Of a DNA stretch of 64,000 bases, positions 57,304 through 64,000 are shown one piece after another; the first letter of the stretch is position 1, and each line of letters opens with the position of its first letter. The DNA is taken from NCBI GenBank assembly GCA_018806985.1, contig JADANN010000092.1, positions 1 to 64,000 on the forward strand, read 5' to 3'. The DNA is from Angiostrongylus vasorum. Lineage: Eukaryota > Nematoda > Chromadorea > Rhabditida > Metastrongylidae. The notes under the pieces are model-generated. The model was not told the DNA's origin and ran no database searches. It worked only from the letters and a program-made list of their open reading frames with translations. A program made the position numbers and the translations under genes.

Positions 57304-60300
57304 CTTATGCGATCTGTCATTACAAAAAAAACAGTGATGCGTCGATATATGTGGCGAAATAAATACTACATATTACCCTTTGCCGATGCCATTACTGTTT
57401 TCTCAATCTGTGATCTAAGACGAGTTTTTCAAAAAAGAGGTATTTGAGAATTTTGTGAAAGTGGGCTAAAGAATAGGTCAAAAGTCTCTCTACCGTTCAC
57501 ATATACGAAGCACACATTGGTCTGCCTCTAGTAAAGGATTAACTGCTAAAATAGCAAGGATCTTACGATGAAGAAAAATAGGAGGAATTTGGGAACCAAA
57601 GTATATCTAGTGGTGATAAAATGAAATCATGGACGGTTCACTGTATCGAGTATGCGGGTTCTTCTTAGATTTCATATGAGGAAGAAACTTGCTATACATA
57701 GATATCATTGATATTGCTACGATCCATATCGTCGCAGCCGTTCTCATCACCTGGTTTATAAAACAAAACCAAACTTTGTAGGAAGGTTTCTGCGATATCT
57801 TCGAGTTAGATGTTATCAATACATTTTTATTCTGTAAAACTAAGGTTGAACGGACTGAAGCTCATGAATTCTTATTGGAACTCATCTTAATACAATGACA
57901 CAATACAGGTCACTACATTAACGTGCAAGCAACACGAGTTCCCGTTGCTCTTCTGTTACATTCACGGTGCGATGGCAGTTTTCATCGTAGCAATCCAAGC
58001 TATGACTCAAATGAAGTGAGTTAAATCCTATCTCATTCCGTTACTCTTTCGATTTATTCGCTGCCAGCTAGCATAGTATCGATTAGTTTCTCTACGCCAG
58101 TTCTGCATTTTTAACAAGAGGTGCTCGGATAACAGCGGATAGCGACACATTTGCATCATTGTGGTATTCACTGTCGTCTTGTGCAATTCTGTATTCCAAA
58201 ACATTTTACTAAGGAACAGCTGATAAAAAGCAAGCGTGTTTAGGCCGAATCATCGACCATCTCAGTGGACATCTACGTGTTCTATATGGCAAAGCGCTCT
58301 GATTGTGGTCTGCATCGCAGCTACTCTCGTGTTTACTGCTTTTGATCACGACTTGGAACCACAGAAAATGGGACAGGTGAGAAATACCTGTAAAATTCCT
58401 AATGATACAATCTTCGAACGTATCTCGCCACAGGTTATTTGAATAACCAGGTATTTTTCTTGTGTTAGGCTAGTGTAAGTTTATGAATACATTATGTGGC
58501 AGTTGTCACCAAATTGTGATACAATCTCCATTCACAAAGTTCTCAACTCGTACCTTTGACGATGACGGCTTATTTTTTTAATTCTTATTTTCAAGTGCTC
58601 GATACTATTGGCACTTCGTGATCCGGATCTCACTTTCTGCCTTCTAACACTATTAATTTTACTCCATGCTGCCTCTGCCGCCGTCGCCAGTTTTTCCGCT
58701 CGTCGTCACATGAACAGGTTGTGCTATAATATCAAAGCAAACATGCATACTCTTTAACCTTGTGAGGCATTAACTTTGTAAGAATGGGATCCCCTTTACG
58801 TTGTGAAAGACTAGGACTGCAGTCATTGGACGGAGTTTTTCCGATTAGGTTTTCCTACCTAGATGTAGATAAATCACCGATGATGTACTGTATTGCAGAA
58901 TGACAGCAGCAGCCTGTTTAACTATATCGCTAAAGGAGGTTTTCGCAACAGAGACCGTACTGTGGCATTTCTCTCTGTTTTTCTCGGGATGTTGTGTAGT
59001 TTATCGACATATTGTCACGGATTCTTGTGACGATGTGAGTTTTTCGTCTTCATATTACCTGTGTCACCTATCCTATTAACCAGAATTTCTCAAGCAGACA
59101 CATGCAGTTTTTGCCCACTGTTTGCGTGTTACCACTGGTTTGGTGCAAAAATAGCTGATGTTCAGGACCGTGATTTTCACTATGACTGGGCTCAAGCGAA
59201 ATATTATCGGTCAAAATAATAAGTACTAGAGCCTATACACTTTTAGAAAACTGATGTAGTTTATGTATTCTAGCGGAATGGAAATGTGGATTTTTCGAAA
59301 CAGCGAAATTCCTCGGAGGCATTTTTTAGCTAAGATTTGATTTATTGCAATCTCTGTACCAAAACAGTAGTCGAAATGTCTGGAAAAAGTTCTAATTCGT
59401 TAGTGGTTGATCTATTGAGTCTAATGAATAACGCAGAGTTTCGTAGCCCAATATTCGACGTTCGATTGTGTAGTTATTGCTCGGATATCGTCCCACAAAA
59501 GAATTCGTCGATGTTTACCTCTTGCAAGCATTCTAGCAATCTGACGTTTTTAAGGCTTTCTGATAACACTTATTTGCTTCAATATCCTCGCTAAGATTTA
59601 TGAAGTGAGAGTTAATGATTCCATAGTAGACCACCATCACCTGTATCACCTTTTGTCCCATTGATCATCGAATGACTCGAGCAGGCGCCAGTAAATCTTC
59701 CATTGTTCCCTGTCGCGTGCAAGAGTAGCCCGGTGGGTTCTGCTCGCTCTAGGTACTCGTCGAGCATCATATCTTTCTTCTAGGCCTTTCGTGAAGAACT
59801 CTGACCATTGAGTCGGTGGTCTTCCTGCAGTGTGTTTAACATCCTGAGGAATCCAGTCACTAACGGCTCTTGTCCATCGGTTCTCTTTCATACGCATAAT
59901 GCGTATGAATGTGTATGTGTAAGTAGACCACCGTAGGCTATTATAACCACATTTTGGTGTAAATTTGGCTTCGGAAGAGGTTTAGCAGCTTTGTTGCCGT
60001 GCCTGCCAATGTGTTGGCCCGCCTCGGTTGCTGGCAAGATCCATTTTTCGTCGAATATTACGATACTTACTTACTTGATACTTGACCGGCCCGTGTTCAC
60101 TGGCTGTGCGGGCCCCTAGCATAATCTCCATTTTTCGGAGATTTCCTGGTTAAGCCATTGGGTTCCCTGAAATCCCGAGGTTAGCCTGGCCAAAGTCTGC
60201 TCCAGGTCTTCATCACCACAGGCGGTCGCACCCCTTGTGGATCAGAGGGAGATTTGCCATCATGCGACTTTGATACCAGGATGGGTAGGTCCTGGTATTG

Positions 60301-63300
60301 GTTTCTCTTTGGTAGGCTTCCTGATGGAACGCCGAACTTCTTCTCAGCTAGGGAGACCCTACCAGGGGGGATAAATCCCCCCCACTGTACATCGCAATCC
60401 GACACCCAGAAACCCCTCCCAGCCACGATGAGGCAGTAAACCCTTGGGAGGGTATTACAATACGATCCAAAAATCTCCATTCTTACTACGCAAGAAAACC
60501 CTAGAATGGACCACATAAGAGCTCCTTCCAAATATCTTCATGGAACTAATTGCTCCAGAAACTGATTTCCCATGAATACACTTGTATTCTTCCTTTAAAC
60601 ATGTACAGATTCCAAAGGCTGCTATTGCGATTAATAAAGTTGTGCTCGAGTTCACTATTATGATTTAAAACTCAAAATTGAAAACCACAATAAAATTTAA
60701 AGCAACGTTTACAGTGAACATTGATCCTGAAAGGAATTCAGAAAGATTGACATGGGATCCTGACCTTCCGATAGGCCAGAAGGTTAGCTGTTAAAGGGCT
60801 CTTCCGTCAAAAAATGTTGATAAAGACCGCGTGTCATGGAGAAACTTCATGAATAGGTTGCAAATTGCAAAATAAAGATAATCAAGTGAAGGATTACGAC
60901 AGTTCCATTTGAGGTCCGCATCTTAGAACACTGTATCTTTCTTCATACCCATCTTCATATCTTTGTGGAGCTACTACTTAGCAAAGTTAGTGGGCCAATG
61001 TAGCCGAGTGTTGTGTTTTCACCAGACAAAAGGAATTGCTGGAAACAAAAAAAGATCGATAATATGAATACCTGTCATCATGACCATGATTCTCGTCAAG
61101 GAAGCAACCTTTTCCAAATATGTTTAATAGAAACAATCCGACAGCATCACAAAGAATAAGGAACGAAGCGTCCCACGTTGATCTATTCTTCAGGAATGCG
61201 CATGCACCCATTGTACAGGTGAATGAATTCGTACCATTCCTACACAATTATTTATGGTAGTGTGTTGATGTAGCAAGTCGGTGTGATTATTCTCCGACAG
61301 AAGTTTAGCGCCAAGTTATTAACCCCGGAAAAGTGAGGCTTGAGCCCGGTCGGAAGATTGAAGCAACCACCGATCTTCTGTGCGTTGTAGGCTACCTCTA
61401 AACACTGAGGTACACGTGCCTCTGACAATGTCGTGCCAAGATTTATTGAGAATGATTCTGTCTTCTTGAGTTAGAATCGTACAGTAGAAGTTGAAGGCAA
61501 GGGCAAGTAAAAAACTAGTCGTCATCTCGTTCTGTCGCTCCATGGAATTCCTTCATCTCGTCCTATTTTCTATGGCGACCACACACGTTGAAGTTATTCG
61601 ATTTTCTATCTTTGTCATATGGATAATAGTATTTTGTAATAATATTTTCCGCACTCACTTCTGCTAACTGGAAATGGGACGCTTTTCTCGCAAACATGAG
61701 TGTAATATCGTCAGTTCTACCAAGCCATATTGTTGCTGCTTCAACCATCAAACAGTGGCAACTTAAACTAAATGTTTAGAAAGCACCAACTAACGCGTTT
61801 GATAGTGAGCAACGAGCAATAATTATCAGAACATAAGTTAATAAGTTGTATTTTTCTTGTGGTAAAGTATTACCGAGTGCACGTTGGTTAAAGGAACTGT
61901 GCAATGCAACAACACATATGTGGTCGTTGGTACGACCCCGCGTCCCAATTCCACTGAACCTTCCATCTCTCCGACGTTTGCAGATTGTTACCAGACTTCT
62001 CTCGAAGTACAGCATTAATGATTTGACCAATCGGTAGGCCACCGCAACTCACTATATAGGCCATATATGCATGAATCTCTTCTAATGATGTTTAACGAGG
62101 TCGAATGGTAGCGCATCCCTGGGTTTAATCAATACCGACAGCTTATCGTTTTTATAAACTATTATCACACCATAATTTGAAAAACAACAGATTGTTGTTT
62201 CATGAAGAATATCAATTCTCATATGTCGATCGAAATCATAGAAAGATAGGCAAGTTGTGCTTCGTAAGCTCCTTCGAAAAAAGTAAGTAAGCTGTTCATT
62301 CATCCAGAGTTCGTCCCCACTTTCTCAATTCGGAGTTTTCTTAAACTCTAGCATGATTCGAAACTGTGGGATGGTTTTCGGAGATGCAAACATAGTCTGC
62401 AAAAACGTTTTGCGAAGGCGCTTGATTTAAGACAACTGGCGACAATATCTCAATAGCTACTACGCTTTTCGACTTAACGTTTTGACATATTGGTTTAGGA
62501 ATCTTTGCATGTCACTATAAATATGTGTATGCTTTCCCAAACGTTACCCTTGTTTTAACTTTTTAAGCTAAAGCTAAAACTGTCAATGCAATACAAAGAT
62601 TTCAAAATTTTAAAGTAGTGTTCCAACCCCTATTTACTGCCTATTATTTTTTCCACAACAGGGTACGATGTGATACATAATCATATATTTTGCTGAGATA
62701 AACAATAAAAGTTGAGACATAAAGGATGAAGATACATAGTGAAAGATAAAACATTGTGATTTCGCCTGCAGTTTTCAGATTGTAATCGTAGGTTGGAAGC
62801 CCACATAAGGCTCCGAGTTTTGCTCATGTATTAGCATACCAATGTTTGTAAGGCAAGGATTTCGAAGTCAACAACGTATTCGATTGCATATAGAAAGTTA
62901 ACGTCATATTTTACTGATCGCCGATACCTCGTTTGCTCATTGGCTTCGTTGCTGTATGGATAAGAGTGTCGACGAAAAAAAAGAGCTAGTGAAAATGAAT
63001 TGTGAGCTCTAGAAGACTAGAATGCTGTGATAGGTTTGGTGTACCTATTGGCAAGCATTTATATTTGCATTTCAATGGTTTTCATTTCAATTAAAAGAGT
63101 TTTCAATGAGCTAACACACATGGTCATGTAAAGCTGAAAGATGGTATTCTGTTTGGCCACGTTTACGCTGCGTTCAATTCATGTTGCCGTGAATGCGTTC
63201 CACTAGACTTCGCACCTGCAACTTTTCAAGGATTTGCTGAATGACGATGATGAATGCTAAGAGAGAAGGACATTGCTTGCACAATGTCCACGATGAAAAG

Positions 63301-63847
63301 AAAATCCCTAAGGAATATGTCACGCTTAACCTCGTTTAATAGATCAACTGAATAAGGTAACTGAATCGATACTAGCAAGTTGAGCACTTGAACTAACATT
63401 CAGCAAAAATTCCTACTTCATACATTCCATTGAATACCTTGTACAGGAAAGTAAGCGAAAATTTGAAAATCTGTGCGTAGTTAAATCTCTTAATTTTCAG
63501 TGCATTTTGATCGCTCTAGAATTGTCTTTCGTCATTCTGCCGCTTATTGTAGCTTTCCTTCATCCCATGCTAACAATATGGTATGTAACAGTATCGTCAT
63601 ATTTCAAAACGTACAATAATCGTTTCGTATTTCCTGTGATAGTCAGTTGGCTTATTTATCTTTCCTTTTTTATTTTTCCATTTGTCTTATTTTGACAAAA
63701 TCTATTCTTAGGTATGTCTTTCCAATGCGCGACGCTGCCGTTAGAGCATATCCGTGTCTCCGTTCGCTTTTGCCAGAATACGAAATGGTTCCGCCACCTC
63801 CCGTATACACTGGTAGGCGAGGAAAGTCGTGTAAGTTTAGTGAATAA
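55830..63847 (+). CDS. Seven-transmembrane receptor, nematode chemoreceptor-like, nine exons
   Basis: Predicted exons: 55,830-55,888; 55,997-56,111; 56,317-56,412; 57,909-58,015; 58,244-58,376; 58,596-58,717; 58,899-59,034; 63,501-63,580; 63,712-63,847. Every junction is GT..AG and all phases fit, giving about 327 residues, a normal size for nematode chemoreceptors. The start is the only ATG after an in-frame TAA (55,803). The short N-terminus has an N-glycosylation site (NLT, residue 13). Hydrophobic segments lie near residues 21-45, 60-80, 101-122, 145-160, 181-203, 230-247 and 257-282. TM3 contains CYIHGAMAV; TM7 ends FLHPMLTIWYVFP, the HP being typical of nematode serpentine receptors. 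The tail is polar (PPPPVYTGRRGKS). It would act as a G-protein-coupled receptor in the plasma membrane; ligand and class cannot be assigned. Intron 7 (4.5 kb) is full of repeats. A GTAAGT at 63,831 may splice onward instead of reading to the TAA. Confidence 0.8.
57267..57303. repeat. TA microsatellite in receptor intron 3
   Basis: About 18 TA units within the intron between 56,412 and 57,909. Confidence 0.9.
59646..59905 (-). pseudogene. RTE-like LINE C-terminal end, in receptor intron 7
   Basis: On the minus strand: NRWTRAVSDWIPQDVKHTAGRPPTQW, then EFFTKGLEERYDARR and LARDREQWKIYWRLLES, ending at a stop. This is the extreme C-terminus of the LINE family seen at 13,255-14,045 and looks 5'-truncated, as is usual for LINE insertions. 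The 83 residues are uninterrupted, making it the best-preserved LINE piece here. Confidence 0.75.
60060..60445 (+). repeat. R2 repeat in receptor intron 7
   Basis: TACTTACTTACTTGATACTTG at the left end, CAGCCACGATGAGGCAGT at the right end; the fullest R2 copy in the window. Confidence 0.8.
60487..61740 (-). other. Possible exons of a membrane protein nested in intron 7
   Basis: On the minus strand four open stretches have exon features. 61,740-61,659 (ATIWLGRTDDITLMF) ends CAGAA|GTGAGT. 61,543-61,319 starts MERQNEMTTSFLLALAFNFY, hydrophobic, and continues TQEDRIILNKSWHDIV. 61,240-61,072 holds SFLILCDAVGLFLLNIF and ends with a GT. About 60,652-60,487 holds TTLLIAIAAFGICTCL and ends GCGTA|GTAAGA. 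Three contain one hydrophobic segment each, suggesting a multi-pass or secreted protein. Phases could not be joined convincingly and no family is recognised. It may be a decayed gene or coincidence. Confidence 0.25.
61895..62150 (+). repeat. S1 SINE-like repeat, diverged
   Basis: CTTCCATCTCTCCG, then CCAGACTTCTCTCGAAG, GACCAATCGGTAGGCCACC, CATATATGCATGAAT, GGTCGAATGGTAGCGCATCCC. Head eroded. Confidence 0.65.
62160..63039. other. No recognisable gene (receptor intron 7)
   Basis: AT-rich intronic sequence with short frames only. Confidence 0.5.
63040..63345 (+). repeat. Possible mariner remnant
   Basis: 63,048-63,100 resembles mariner 3' ends seen near 33,550-33,600 (GGCAAGCAT, TTTCAATGGTTTTCATTTC, ATTAAA). 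63,195-63,320 weakly resembles the transposase C-terminus (LFKDLLND, then REGHCLHN and HDEKKIP). The order is reversed relative to an intact element, so it is at best scrambled. Confidence 0.3.
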
Positions 63848-64000
63848 CGCCGTTAGAGTTCATTTTGAAAATAGGCATGGTGCATTGAAACTTACCCACA
63901 TTCTTGGTCCATTGTTGCTGAGGAAACCCCTTGTGTTTTCTGTAGCTGGGTTGGAAACTTCTAGATATAATAACAAGTAACATGCAAAATAGTTCTTTGA

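Noticed and set aside
61319..61543. Secreted globin, suggested by a TQEDRIILNKSWHDI stretch after a signal-like N-terminus
   Set aside because: Only the first-helix-like tryptophan motif fits; no further globin helices or haem-binding histidine context could be found in phase.
1..64000. CRISPR arrays, bacterial operons, or an integrated virus
   Set aside because: No regularly spaced short repeats, no ribosome-binding-site-led gene series and no capsid, envelope or integrase motifs were seen. All RT sequences fit PLE or RTE-like LINE motifs.

Overview
This window is eukaryotic and repeat-dominated. It fits an AT-rich nematode genome, most likely a strongylid or hookworm-like parasite. The evidence is short TTTTCAG/TTTTAG-type splice acceptors, a multi-exon seven-transmembrane receptor of nematode chemoreceptor style, RTE-like LINEs, mariner remnants, tRNA-derived SINE-like repeats, and several Penelope-like elements (PLEs) with reverse transcriptase (RT) and GIY-YIG endonuclease domains. 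No bacterial operon, CRISPR array or rRNA gene is visible. The species is inference.

Layout. 1-10,999 and 29,502-40,491 are the two arms of an 11-kb inverted repeat (IR1). Each arm carries a PLE, a dead mariner fragment, LINE fragments and SINE-like repeats. Between them lie a patchwork of LINE/PLE/SINE debris (11.0-20.3 kb), a second nested inverted repeat (IR2, arms 20,303-23,144 and 23,971-26,804, 0.83-kb loop), a 5'-truncated PLE (26,805-28,560), and two short segments copied from elsewhere in the window (28,561-29,501). 40.5-44 kb is mostly anonymous. A third inverted repeat (IR3, arms 44,020-44,713 and 48,717-49,412) brackets another PLE (46,757-48,440), which itself interrupts an older repeat. 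50.7-52.7 kb is a head-to-head pair of 5'-truncated PLEs. 52.9-54.5 kb holds a dead mariner and two non-autonomous repeats.

The one convincing host gene is at 55,830-63,847 (+). Nine exons, all phase-compatible, encode about 327 residues with seven hydrophobic segments. Its seventh intron is 4.5 kb and stuffed with LINE, SINE and other repeats, so no single long ORF reveals it. Possible exons of another membrane protein lie on the opposite strand inside that intron.

The most interesting signals are in the PLEs. A motif resembling a hammerhead ribozyme recurs about twelve times near PLE ends. A 112-114-nt intron sits immediately upstream of it in several copies and is precisely absent from the copy at 28.4 kb, as if that copy came from spliced RNA. 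Two PLE copies share the same frameshifts although one is spliced and one is not. The nested inverted repeats with copied segments at their junctions suggest template-switching rearrangement, though assembly artefact must be excluded. All similarity statements are by eye; nothing was computed.
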